A stretch of 64,000 nucleotides of DNA from Plasmodium coatneyi (taxonomy: Eukaryota; Apicomplexa; Aconoidasida; Haemosporida; Plasmodiidae), in NCBI RefSeq assembly GCF_001680005.1, contig NC_033563.1, positions 1,426,001-1,490,000 on the forward strand, read 5' to 3'. Shown piece by piece: positions 34,932-45,914 of the stretch. Position 1 is the stretch's first letter. The number at the start of each line of letters is the position of its first letter. A program made the position numbers and the translations under genes. Under the pieces are notes generated by a model. That model saw nothing but the letters and a program-made list of their open reading frames with translations, was not told where the DNA came from and searched no databases.

Positions 34932-37215
34932 GCGCACAGCGAAGCGGTAGGGGGGATACGTACTTTACGGGTGACTCATTACAGATACTATCCAAATTGG
35001 CATTCACCCTTTAGCCGCATCTTTATTTCCTGTATTAGCGGCCATTTGTTTACCGTCGCTGCATATTTAGCGTAACGCGAACAGTGAGATATTTCATTTG
35101 CGCCAATTGAGGGGTAACCCCAAACGTTGGACACCTTATTGTACCACTTCAAAGCGTAGTGTCCCATGCACAGTTAAGGTGTCATAACTTCCCATTTTTT
35201 CAAGGCATTACATGCACCAAACCCCGTTGGGTGGTTAAGAAGCTGCCTCTTTTTTTTCCTCCACTCAAATAACACACACTTGCTTTTTAACTATTTGCAA
35301 CTATTTTGTCGTAAATGGTGCGCTTGTATAGGTATTATTAGTGCACCTCTTCAGGGCGGGTATATAATGTACACGGTCGCTTTTTCTGTCCGCGTGCGTA
35401 GGAAACTGCGGCGAAATTATATCTTTAAGCGGTAGCTATAAGGGACGCATCAAGCAGTAGCGTTTTCCCAATAGCCATTTAAACCCAATTGTAAGTTGAA
35501 AAACACAGGGACGGCTACAAATATAGCTGCACTTGACCCATCTCTTTCGCTTCAAAAGGAGCAATTTTTTTCTCCCCTTGGAATGGCAGAAACAAATTCG
35601 CAAGGAGAATTCAAAGAAAAAGAAAAAGGAAAAGCAAAGTGCCATTCCTTCATTTTTATCGCCTAATTGTGCTTTTCATGTCTTGCGGAAAAATTGCTCT
35701 GCTTGTTTAGGCATATTTCCGTTATAAACAATGGATCTGTTTAGAGTTTATAAGATTTATTCTTTTCGAGAGGGTATATGCACAATTAGGACAGCATTGC
35801 AAAAGAAGAACTTATAGGGGAGCTTTAAAGGGCGTTATTTTTTTTTTTTTTTTCCAAGACGTGCGAACGTTGCGTACATTCAAAATTTGGAGGCACACGC
35901 ATCAAGTGTGCTACTTGTGTCATATGCTTCCTTGTGGAACAAGTGAAAAATTGTATAATATATATTTTTTTTTTAAATGGCACATATTGTACAAACATGT
36001 GGGAGGAAAAGATTTATAGTAGATGGAAAACACTGTATGGCATTTTTTTTGTATATCTCCACCAGTGGGTAACGACTTTATCCCTTTTGTGTAACAAGAG
36101 AAAAGAAGGTGCAGCTAAGAGGGTGTGGTCTTAAATTGGCAATCTATGCACACCGTATGGAAGAGACCCGTGCTCTGCCTGACCTTGCGATCGTACCAGA
36201 TTTATTCCACCAGTCGGAGGGCCCTCTATCATTTAAGCAAAATACACACACACAAACGTGTGCACAATGCATTTTTGCAAAAATCATAGACATATGTTTC
36301 CCTCGGATGTTAGAGAAAAATAATAAAATTAAATATGCATAAATTGTGAGACCACTTTAACGTCGCAGTGTGGGACACCTTTTGAGCAACTTTACTGGCA
36401 CCATTTAATTTACAGTACATTCTATAATAGAAATAAACGTGCGCTATTATGTCTTCTTGGGTCAAATTTTTTTTCGTGTATATGTGCATGGACGCGTGGA
36501 CATATACGTCGGCTCAATGGAGAAGTGACAGATAGAACGTTTCTACAAAGTGGTGTATTTACACATGCTAAACGGTTTTAATGGCACAACCCTTTGGGTA
36601 AATGGACTTCAATTAAAAAAGGCATTCCTGTGGTGTAAATTTTACACACACTTATAAATTGTAGAAAATGTAAATGTCAAAACTTTTGGAAAAATTAACA
36701 ACGTGATGTAGCCAAATTTGGGGTGCAGAAAATCTGCATAACACCTGAACCGTTCAGGTAATTTTTTGTTCACAATGATGGTAAAGTAGGCACAACTAGC
36801 CATTTTTTTTTTTTTTTTTTTTTTGCCTAAATTGTGAAAAAAAAATTTGCTTATGAATAGCCAATCATTCAGTTGCTTATATGTGTATTTCTACTTATCC
36901 ATCCTTTTTCATTTTTTTATTTTTCGCACTGTTTCTTAGCAAAGCCATTTAAATTTCCTACCATCTTACCAGATGAGCAGAAGCTCGAAGGGCTCAAATT
37001 TGTTCCATCCTTTCAGCGCTGGTTGAAGCACCTTGGGGAATTTTTTTAATGCTCCTATTTTTACAAAGAAGGCATAAATCTAATTTAATATATCCCATAA
37101 TTTTTCTACGGGTTGATTTGGTTACATCACAGCTCTACATTTTTTTCGAAAATTTTTTTTTTTTTTCGGTAGAAAATTTTTAAAGCGATAAAAAGTAAAA
37201 AAAAGAAACCTCAAA
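34932..37215. other. Intergenic region between GMP synthetase and PGM2
   Basis: These 2.3 kb between two same-strand genes contain the GMP synthetase 3' untranslated region and the PGM2 promoter. T runs occur near 35839-35855, 36804-36824 and 37154-37166, and the last 100 bases before the PGM2 ATG are strongly A/T-rich. I see no gene. Confidence 0.6.
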
Positions 37216-38997
37216 ATGAGTCAAACACAGAATGAACAACTTGCGGTGTCTGTTGACTTGTGGAACCTATTTCGGAAGCCCAAATATTTAGCGGACGAAA
37301 CGAAAGAAGCGCTATCTACGTACAATGAGGAAGAACTAAAACGTTTGTTTTTGAGGAGACTAAATTTCGGCACAGCTGGTCTAAGGGGGAAAATGGGGGT
37401 CGGGTTTAATGCAATGAATGTTGTCACAATTATGCAGACGACGCAGGGATTGTGTACCTATTTAATTAATACGTACGGAGTAAATTTGTGTAAAAACAGG
37501 GGCATCATATTTGGCTTCGACGGGAGATATCACTCAGAATCCTTCGCACACGTAGCAGCATCTGTGTGTTTATCAAAAGGGTTTCGAGTATATCTATTTG
37601 GTCAAACAGTTGCTACCCCTATATTGTGTTACTCCAGTTTTAAAAAGAGCTGTTTATGTGGGGTGATGGTTACAGCTTCTCACAATCCCAAGTTGGACAA
37701 TGGTTATAAAGTGTATGCGGAAAATGGGGCCCAAATAATTCCACCTGTGGATAAGAACATCTCCGATTGTATATTAAGCAATTTAAAACCATGGAGTGAA
37801 GTGTATGATTATTTAGATGAAGATTTTTACTTAAAGGACACCACCCTAGTGGAGGATATTTACTACGAAATGTACGACTCATTTATGTCTGATATGAAAA
37901 GCGAATTTAATTTTAACTGCCATAGGAATTCACGTACAAAACTGGTTATAGTATACTCCCCCATGCATGGAATAGGGAGAAAATTTGTTCAAGGTGTTAT
38001 GCACATAGTTGGGTATAACAATTTACTGACGGTGCCTCAACAAGCTTTACCTGATGCTGATTTTTCTACAGTTACTTTTCCAAACCCTGAAGAGAAGGGA
38101 GCACTAAATTTGTCTATACAACTAGCCGATGTGGTGAACAGCCCTATAGTAGTTGCAAATGACCCCGATGCAGACAGATTTGCTTGTGCAGAAAAATTTA
38201 ACAACAAATGGAAAATATTTTCTGGGGACGAGTTGGGAATAATATTTGCCTACCATTTGATGAAACAAAATGAGAATAAAAATATCGACAAGTCGAAACA
38301 TGTCTTTATCTGCACAGTGGTATGCTCAAGGATGCTAAAAAAGTTATGTGAAATGCATGGGTATAAATACGAGGAAACGTTAACTGGTTTTAAGTGGCTA
38401 ATAAATAAGGCCATAGATCTGAGTGAGAAAAATTATACCACCTTGTACTGCTATGAGGAAGCCCTAGGACATGCTTTAACCAAGTACGTACGGGACAAAT
38501 GCGGCATATCTGCTCTAGCGTACTGGATTGAAATAGCCGTTTATTTATATGAAAATGGATTGACCTTTCATGAGTACTTAGAAAACATTCGAAAGGAAAT
38601 TGGCTACTTTGTAAGTAATAATGGTTACTACACCGTTTTGGACCCCAATGACGTGGTTAGCATATTTAATGATTTTAGAGGTAATGGCTCCTACAAAAGT
38701 CAATTGGGGTCCTATAAAATAGTCCATATACGAGACCTAACCACTGGATACGATTCCACCACGCCGGATGGAAAGTCCCTAATTGCACCTACGCCCGATT
38801 CTCAAAGCATTACCCTGCATTTTGAAAACACCGCCATACTTACCATACGAGCTAGCGGAACGGAACCCAAGGTGAAGTGGTACAGTGAGATTTCCAGGGG
38901 TAGCTATGCAGCCGCGAAGGAAGAGATTGATCAACTGGTGGATGAAGTCATGCCGCTGTTTATGCAACCGGACCGGTATAACATTAAGCGCTGCTAG
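37216..38997 (+). CDS. PGM2: Phosphoglucomutase-2 type phosphohexo/phosphopentomutase
   Basis: Intronless gene of 593 residues in the alpha-D-phosphohexomutase superfamily. The phosphoserine loop is TASHNPK with Ser155. The metal loop is NDPDADRF (Asp316, Asp318, Asp320). The sugar-binding loop contains CYEEALGH, and the phosphate-binding loop is RASGTEPKVKW (about residue 545). Side motifs are those of the PGM2 subgroup rather than PGM1: GTAGLRGKMGVGFNAMN, DNGYKVYAENGAQI, ETLTGFKWL, RDLTTGYD and a C-terminal FMQPDRYN. Human PGM2 acts mainly as phosphopentomutase (ribose-1-phosphate to ribose-5-phosphate), with weaker phosphoglucomutase activity. So this enzyme may feed purine-salvage ribose into PRPP as well as, or instead of, glucose phosphate metabolism. 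Substrate choice cannot be decided from sequence alone. Confidence 0.94.
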   Translation: MSQTQNEQLAVSVDLWNLFRKPKYLADETKEALSTYNEEELKRLFLRRLNFGTAGLRGKMGVGFNAMNVVTIMQTTQGLCTYLINTYGVNLCKNRGIIFGFDGRYHSESFAHVAASVCLSKGFRVYLFGQTVATPILCYSSFKKSCLCGVMVTASHNPKLDNGYKVYAENGAQIIPPVDKNISDCILSNLKPWSEVYDYLDEDFYLKDTTLVEDIYYEMYDSFMSDMKSEFNFNCHRNSRTKLVIVYSPMHGIGRKFVQGVMHIVGYNNLLTVPQQALPDADFSTVTFPNPEEKGALNLSIQLADVVNSPIVVANDPDADRFACAEKFNNKWKIFSGDELGIIFAYHLMKQNENKNIDKSKHVFICTVVCSRMLKKLCEMHGYKYEETLTGFKWLINKAIDLSEKNYTTLYCYEEALGHALTKYVRDKCGISALAYWIEIAVYLYENGLTFHEYLENIRKEIGYFVSNNGYYTVLDPNDVVSIFNDFRGNGSYKSQLGSYKIVHIRDLTTGYDSTTPDGKSLIAPTPDSQSITLHFENTAILTIRASGTEPKVKWYSEISRGSYAAAKEEIDQLVDEVMPLFMQPDRYNIKRC

Positions 38998-40766
38998 GGT
39001 GAGGAGCGGCCAGATCGCGCGTGAGAACGAAAGTGGCGTAGCGCATGCTGGCTGCGCGGTTTACCAAAATGTGAAGAACAAGTGACAAATCGCAATTCCC
39101 AATATGTAGGAGCAGCAGTGGAACGATAGAACACGCATAGCACATAGAGTAATTTCCCCACTTGTTTGACCTCTCTGTGCGGCTCTAAATCCTGCGGTAG
39201 ATGGGCCAAATGAGCCTACCCTGTCTGCTTGGCAAATGTGTGCCCGCGCGAAGGTGCGAAAGCGCCGCAGGGCTCAGGAGAACTGGGCAGAGAGTTCACA
39301 CCTATATCCATATATCATGCGCAAAACATTTTACACTTCTTTCCACACCCTGCACACTCCGGCTTCCTCACTAATTTCGACTCACGCGGGGAATGAACAA
39401 CCTGGCGTTGGTTCCCCAAGAAATTTCTATCGCGCTTAACGGGTTCGCGATTTTATCTGTATCGGCATTGCCATTGCTATCTTTTTTTTTTTTTTTTTTT
39501 TTTTGTGTTAAATGAAAAGCTAAACATCTCATGTAGATTACCGATTAAGCACAAATAAAACGTTTGTTCCTCGAAAAAAAGATACGGGAGGGGGATAGAA
39601 GGAGAACACGTTTCATCACGTTGTGGCCTTCATCATATTGTTCGCGCATTTGTTCAGGTGGCCACTTGACGCCAAGGCGTTTCATACATTAGTGTGCCAC
39701 CAAACATTTTTTACAACAGGCACATCGACCATAGCGCCACGTCACTATATAATGCACACTGCGCAGAATGATCATTCTTTTCGGGGGGTGACAGTGTACA
39801 CGTGAGGCAAAGGAATGGGCCATACGTACATACATACATCTCCATCTACTTATTTTGATGTAATTTTTCACTTAAAAGGGAAGTACACTATGGGGGTGAT
39901 CACACAGTTATGCGAAGGAACGTCGAAAAGGCCTTTGTTTTTTTTTTTTTTTTTTTTTTTGCCAAATTGAACGACTGCGATGGTAAAATTAGAAGAGACC
40001 TAAACGCATACATGGGATTAGTTTTATGCATACACTTTTTTTCTTCACTAATGTGTTCATTCAACATTATGCACTGCACTGCTGCGCTCATCCATTTAAT
40101 TAACATACACGTGAAAGGGACATTTCGGAGTTATGCAATTTCACCGCATTGGCACGTCGCGATTTAGCTGAAACGACCGAAGAAGGTATAGAAGGCCTTT
40201 CCCCCTCAAGGCGATAAATAATAACGGCAATAATACAGTATGCTAGGTAGGATGATTTTTGCCAATCCTCATATGCCTTACTATACTTATAAATGCGTGG
40301 TTTATATCGTGCACATATATCACGGCGAAAAATATAAAATACAGGAACTGAAGGTGAACTACAGGGATGACTTAAATTACTCCGTTTTTTCTCTCTTAAA
40401 AAAAAAAAAAAGCAAATTTATTTAAATTTAAAGAAATTTTTTTTTTATTTTTTTGCATTTTAAGAACTTCAAAAAAAAAAAAAACATGCACGTACATACA
40501 AACGTACAAACTACAAACATGCGTACTAAAAACGTACATAATATGCTTATCAGCTAAGTTAAATAATTTCTACGTTTCACGAAGAAACATAATTTTCGCA
40601 TTAAACTTAAGGCATACAGATACCTTACGACATTTTTTATCAAGTCGTTTAGAAGAATTTACTCTCTTCAAAAGAGAAAATATCACCCCTGTTTGTGAAG
40701 CTTTTTATAGCAGCGGCATTTAGGTCCTCTCGCTTTCTTCCACTCAACGGCGAAAAATTAAAGACA
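38998..40766. other. Intergenic region between PGM2 and HGPRT
   Basis: This carries the 3' untranslated region of PGM2 and the promoter of HGPRT. There are T runs at 39482-39504 and 39938-39960 and an A run near 40472-40485. The stretch directly before HGPRT has no ATG close to its start. No gene is seen. Confidence 0.6.
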
Positions 40767-41892
40767 ATGAAGATCCCAAATAAGTAAAGGAAAAAAAAAA
40801 AAACTCAAATGTGAGGACTACTTCACTATGTTCATATGTTAAGTTTGTTTGTTTGTTTATTTTTCCTTCGTACAATGTTAAGGATGAAGGGAAGGAATAA
40901 TTCATGTGTATATACACAGTAGCACATGTGGAATTGTATTCTGTAGTGTGGCCTCCACACAAATATGTGTTCTTGCAAAGCTGCCCCTGTGAGGATACGG
41001 TCGCCATAGTGGAAGGAGGGACCCCCCTATTTGTACATGCCCCCGCAAAATATGAACATTTTCCCCCTTTGTAGTCCCGGAGCAGGCGAAAACGCCCTCG
41101 AGCCAATCTACATTAAGGACGACGATGGATATGACCTTGACACATTTTTAATCCCCGATCACTACAAGGTAAAAGAATAATTTTGATGCAATATCCCAAT
41201 CGGTGTGAGCCCAATGCGTGTCTCTCGAAAATGTTATTTGCGCCCCAATGTGCTGCGTATGTGTACACTTCAGCATATATGTGTATTACCCCTCCCCGCA
41301 GAACTACCTCACGAAGGTGCTAATCCCCAATGGAGTTTTAAGGAACCGAATAGAGAAGCTCGCATTTGACATAAAAAGAGTTTACAGGAATGAGGAATTT
41401 CACATTATCTGCTTACTGAAAGGATCAAGGGGGTTCTTCAGTGCGTTGCTGAAATATCTGAACAGGATTCACAACTACAGCTCGACTGAGTCACCAAAGC
41501 ATTTATATGTGGAACATTATGTACGTGTTAAGTCTTACTGTAACGACCAATCCTTAGACCGTATCGAAATTGTGAGCGAAGATTTATCCTGCCTAAAGGG
41601 TAAACACGTCTTAATTGTAGAAGATATTATTGACACAGGAAAAACCTTGTCAAAGTTTTGTGATTATTTAAAAAAGTTTGAAGTTAAAACAATTGCCATT
41701 ACATGTTTGTTCATTAAAAGAACTCCTCTTTGGAACGGCTTTAAGGCTGACTTTGTTGGTTTTTCAATTCCAGACTCCTTCGTCGTTGGCTACAGCTTAG
41801 ATTACAATGAGAAATTTAGAGACCTAGACCATTTGTGCTTGGTGAATGAAGAAGGCATAAATAAATTCCGCACTACCCCTCCTAGTGCATGA
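40767..41892 (+). CDS. HGPRT: Hypoxanthine-guanine-(xanthine) phosphoribosyltransferase
   Basis: Three exons, 40767-40783, 41075-41168 and 41302-41892, give 233 residues. The first coding exon is only 17 bases (MKIPN plus two bases), joined aat aa|gtaaag to tttgtag|t to restore Asn before PGAGENALEP. The second join, tac aag|gtaaaa to cccgcag|aac, is phase 0. The catalytic PRPP-binding motif VLIVEDIIDTGKT lies at about 140-152. CLLKGSRGFF forms the pyrophosphate loop, KSYCNDQS is the flexible active-site loop, and FKADFVGFSIPDSFVVGYSLDYNE closes the purine pocket. The enzyme makes IMP, GMP and probably XMP from free bases and PRPP, the central purine salvage step. Length and motifs agree with P. 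falciparum HGXPRT (231 residues). The tiny first exon makes the gene easy to mis-start. Confidence 0.97.
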
Positions 41893-44347
41893 ACCAAGTT
41901 TGTAGGAGGAAATAATGCGCCATTCGCAGGACGACTATGTGAGAGATTTTGCACAGCCCTTCGTGAAATGGGCATTCGGACATGCGGTTCTGCGTTTCGG
42001 GTCACACGCGCACCTCCAACTTTATGGCGAAGCATATGTCAACTAAGATGTGTAATGGGGAAATATTCTGAACCCCTTTTTCCCTCCACCCTTTCCATCA
42101 GTTTTTAACGAGTCATATATCAAACGGCTGGCATAATTGCAGCACAATTTATAAATTCACCCCCCCCGAAAAAAAAAAAAAAAAAAAAAAAAAAATGACA
42201 AAAAAGTGGTACCATGAAAGTGCTACTTTATTCCACGTAAAATTAAAGTTGGCTTTCCAAACCGAGGCGAACGTTTCATTTGCGAAGATGTTCGCGTCGC
42301 AAATGTGTCTTCTGGCTTTTAACTAAACAACGTGGCACACATATTTTTATTTTTATTTTCCTCTCACTTGATCAGCTCCATGTGAGCTGCGTGTGTTCCT
42401 CTACACTTATATGAACCGTGAACCGTGAACCGTGAACCTGCTCACTGGTGGAAGAAGAAATGAAGAGAACGCTTTTTAATTTATAACTTCCCCGTTTTTC
42501 ATTCCGCGACGTATGCTCTATTTATTTTACCCTTTGCACCTGCATGGCTGTTTCCCCCTTTCCTGCGTCTATATTTTAAAACATACTTGAATTAGACGGT
42601 CACAAAATTAAGCTTTATGTGCAGCAAAGAACACCATTTAAGTAGCGTATGGCAGGGTTGTGAAGGTGCCCATTAGAGGATGTTTTCAACTTTGTCCCTT
42701 TTAATTCCTATCCTGTGCTGTCCTTTTTTTTTTTTTTTTTTTTTCCTAATTGAAAATAACGACATGGAATAAAGGTATAAAAAGAAAAGGGGCGTTGCGT
42801 TAATGTGTAAGCCACTCCATTTTGAAGGAGTCCTCCGAAATGTTGTGCCAACCATCGCAAAGGACGCAAAGGTGTTGTTAGCAGAAATGTTCAGGTTTGA
42901 ATATTTGCCCCTGCTCATTTGTGCGGTTAAAAATTGGTAATGTTCGTCCGATCAGCATTTTCAGGGAAGTTCTCCTCCACTTTGCATTTTATGTGCATGT
43001 TGCAAAAGGGCAATCAATTCTTACAATAAGGATTATTTTTTTTAAAACAATCTCCGTTTAAATTTGCGTTGGGACGTACTTTTACAAACATATGTAAGTT
43101 TCACTAAGTTGTGTGAAGAGGTACACTAAAAAGGAACGTCGCTAATGGGGACACGCGTCTTGCAGATCCTTGCAAAAATGTGCGTCCCGTTAAATTTGTT
43201 CCAACGGTGGGCCAAGTTTATTCCTCCCTCCGATGCAGCAAGGGGGCGTGGCTGCCAATAAGGAAAATATTCCCGAGAGTAAAAATATCCTGCGCTCCAA
43301 AAGCGGTTTAGAAATCCAAACTTAAGTTTACTTGAAAGGCCTACAGAATAGTCAAAAGAAACTCGCCAAAATTGCACTTCCCCAAGGTGTGAGGCGACAA
43401 AAGGAGGATATGCAGCACTGGCCAAATTTTGTTGCAACTGCTGAAAGGGTGTAAGTAGCAGTAGCCATGTACGCATATTCCATGCGGGCAGAACACACAT
43501 GTAGCTCCATAGATAAATAGTGCGAATATTTTTATATATACTTATATATGCACGGTGCGGGACGTTTTACTGCCCCAAATTTGAAAATAAAAGGGAAGAA
43601 GCAATCTCTACGCGTAAACGAAGGGAAACACCGCGTCACACCGATCGTCAACATTCGGTACGCCATACAAGGGGCACTCAAAAAAGAAATTGTCGGGGGA
43701 AAGAATTAAATATAGCAAATGCGTACATGATAATATTGCTCATGTAGCTGTTTGGAAAAATGTTCATACGACGTGTATTTCGCCTTGCAGTTTCCCTTGA
43801 ACTGATTTTTTTTTTTTTTTTTACCTGTTTGATTAATGGAGCCAAATTGGCAAACATGGGAAGTTGCGTTTTGTGAAATATAAGAAATGTACGAGCGGCG
43901 CGAATACACAATTTTACAGAATAAAAAAAAAAAAAAATCAGGTTCTTTTAAGCGGCCAATTAATATTTCCTTTTTTCTCTTTTTTTGGAAAGTTCGATAC
44001 ATTTTAATGTATGGAAAATATGCGTTTCTTTAAGCTGGCCAGACGTTTACCCATTTAACGAGGTACATCGATCAACTGGAGCATTGCGCGTGGGCCATCA
44101 TAATATAAGCAACCCCTTACAGGCGTACGTATGCATATACACACGATCGTTAGCTGCTGTCACAGGCTAATCACGAAACGGGAAATTCGCGAAGCGTAGG
44201 TAGTCCCTGTGTACAAAGAGCTCTCTGTACATATATACACACTTGGACATACGTATATGCGTACATACGTGTAACTGCTTTATTGCGGTGAGCAGTTCCA
44301 TATAATGAATTGAGAAGGCCCCTTCACAAACATGCACACGGAGAAAA
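41893..44347. other. Intergenic region between HGPRT and QCR7
   Basis: These 2.5 kb contain the 3' end of HGPRT transcripts and the QCR7 promoter. Notable items are an A run near 42170-42195, T runs near 42725-42744 and 43807-43822, and a threefold 7-base repeat at 42413-42437 (listed separately). I see no gene on either strand. Confidence 0.6.
42413..42437 (+). repeat. Short tandem repeat, unit gaaccgt, three and a half copies
   Basis: Perfect copies of gaaccgt are read directly, ending in a partial gaac. It is a potential variable-number marker. No function is apparent. Confidence 0.85.
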
Positions 44348-45156
44348 ATGTCGCTGCACAAGGAAATCTGTAAATACATTGCACGATCAAGCTCGAAGCC
44401 GCTGCAGAAATTGGAGTTTGAACCGACCAAACGGAAAACCGGGGCCTTGTCTCAGATTTTCAGGAAAGTCTTTTTTCCCTACTACTTTAAATTTATCCGA
44501 GCTCCCTATGAAAGGTGGCAATTTTGTGCCATGACCAAATTTCTGAGGGAACACGGTAAGGCCTCATGGCGCTAAGTTGTGCCATTATGTTAGGAATGAC
44601 GCGTTATGGTTTGCAACACGATGAGCAGATAGAATGGCCCTTCATCTGTGAGGCACACCGGATATACTTTGCACACACGATAGGCGCAAATAACGTATGC
44701 TGTCCAAACCGTAATGGTAGCGTTTATTTATTAATCATCATTTATATTTATATATTTTCTTTTTTACGTGCACCCCTCGCAGGACTCATGTACGACGACA
44801 TGTACAGTGACAAAGACCCCGTCATCGAAAGAGCCATATCTCTTCTCCCTAAGGATATTCAAATAAAGCGTTACAGGAGAATGTTAAGAGGAACACACAT
44901 TAATTTTTTAAGACTTTACTTGCACCCCTCAGAACAGAACTATGACCCCTACATTCCCTACCTTGCCCCATATATAGAAGAGGCAAAATTCCAGCTTCAA
45001 GAGGAGGAAGAGTTACTGGGTTATCATCCCTACGATAGGAGATTGTATACTGGTGGACAAACTGGTTTTGGTGACATAGAGCCAGGAATGCATTTCCTCG
45101 TTTCGATTCCGAACCTTTACGGAGCGGCCATACCGCACAGTCTTAAGAAGAAGTAG
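44348..45156 (+). CDS. QCR7: Cytochrome bc1 complex subunit 7 (QCR7/UQCRB-like)
   Basis: Two exons, 44348-44555 and 44783-45156, join in phase 1 (cac g|gtaagg to cgcag|ga, making Gly) to give 193 residues. The sequence around the join, TKFLREHGLMYDDMY, followed by DPVIERAISLLPKDIQIKRYRRMLR, matches the QCR7/14 kDa subunit pattern (short helix, GLxxDD, then R(A/I)xxRLP and RxxR). The subunit sits on the matrix side of complex III and contacts cytochrome b, the target of atovaquone. Compared with yeast and human QCR7 (about 110-130 residues) it has an N-terminal extension of some 50 residues, which could include targeting sequence, and a Tyr/Gly-rich C-terminal tail (GYHPYDRRLYTGGQTGF) not seen in animal versions. 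Confidence 0.9.
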
Positions 45157-45375
45157 AGGAAGGGCAGGTCATACCCCTGCCCCCTATATGTTATCTGTTA
45201 ATGCTTACGTGGTGATTTGCTAAGCGGTCCATACGGGCTAATAACTCAGTGGGCGGTTTCTCCACGCATGCGTAGTGGGCATCATCCGCAAAGACGTCAC
45301 CACGAGGAAACGCATGAAACAGACATCAAAAAAAAAAAAGTGATTGCCTTAATTTGAATAAATCCGCAGCGCCCT

Positions 45376-45394
45376 TATATATATATATATATAT
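45376..45394 (+). repeat. TA dinucleotide microsatellite
   Basis: Nineteen bases of uninterrupted alternating T and A are read directly. It lies between convergent genes and is probably polymorphic. Confidence 0.9.
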
Positions 45395-45660
45395 CATCAT
45401 AAGGGATTTTAAAAATTTTACTTTTTTTTTTTTTTTTTTTTTTCAAAATAAAAAATTTAAACAAACTGTGTGGGAGGGTATCTTTACACATAGTTTAGTT
45501 TCACAGGAAAACATGTAACGTTATCATGTTACCGTGTAACAACGGCGGTATGTACCAACATTACAATTGGTGAAATTTTTTTTTTCAAAAAAGAGAAAAC
45601 AAAAATGGTTATTGTTTATTCAAATGTGGAACTCACCAAATGGTGTTCTTCCCAAATTGA

Positions 45661-45661
<1 letters not shown>

Positions 45662-45696
<35 letters not shown>
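45662..45696 (+). repeat. Poly(A) homopolymer, 35 bases
   Basis: Read directly; second-longest homopolymer in the window. On the minus strand it is a T run downstream of the rhoptry adhesin stop codon. The length is probably unstable. Confidence 0.9.
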
Positions 45697-45699
<3 letters not shown>

Positions 45700-45914
45700 T
45701 CCCGACTGACAAAAACATGTGCAGTTTCACAGCAGCGCTGCTAGAAGGTGAGCGTTTTTTAAAGATGCGTAAGGTGCTGTTATGTGAGGCTTGCAAATGA
45801 TTAAGCGGGAAAAGTGGCAATGAAGTAACAAAAGGGAGGGGAAAAAACCTAGCGCTAAAAGCCTAAATGGAGGGAACTTGCCCTTCTTTCGTCACCAACC
45901 ACGGTCAATGCAAA

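Larger units (their letters stand above)
45157..45914. other. Convergent intergenic region with TA repeat and poly(A)
   Basis: This lies between the stops of QCR7 (+) and the rhoptry adhesin (-). It contains a TA dinucleotide run at 45376-45394, a T run at 45422-45443 and a 35-base A run at 45662-45696. It is a likely source of length polymorphism and of sequencing error. No gene is seen. Confidence 0.7.
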
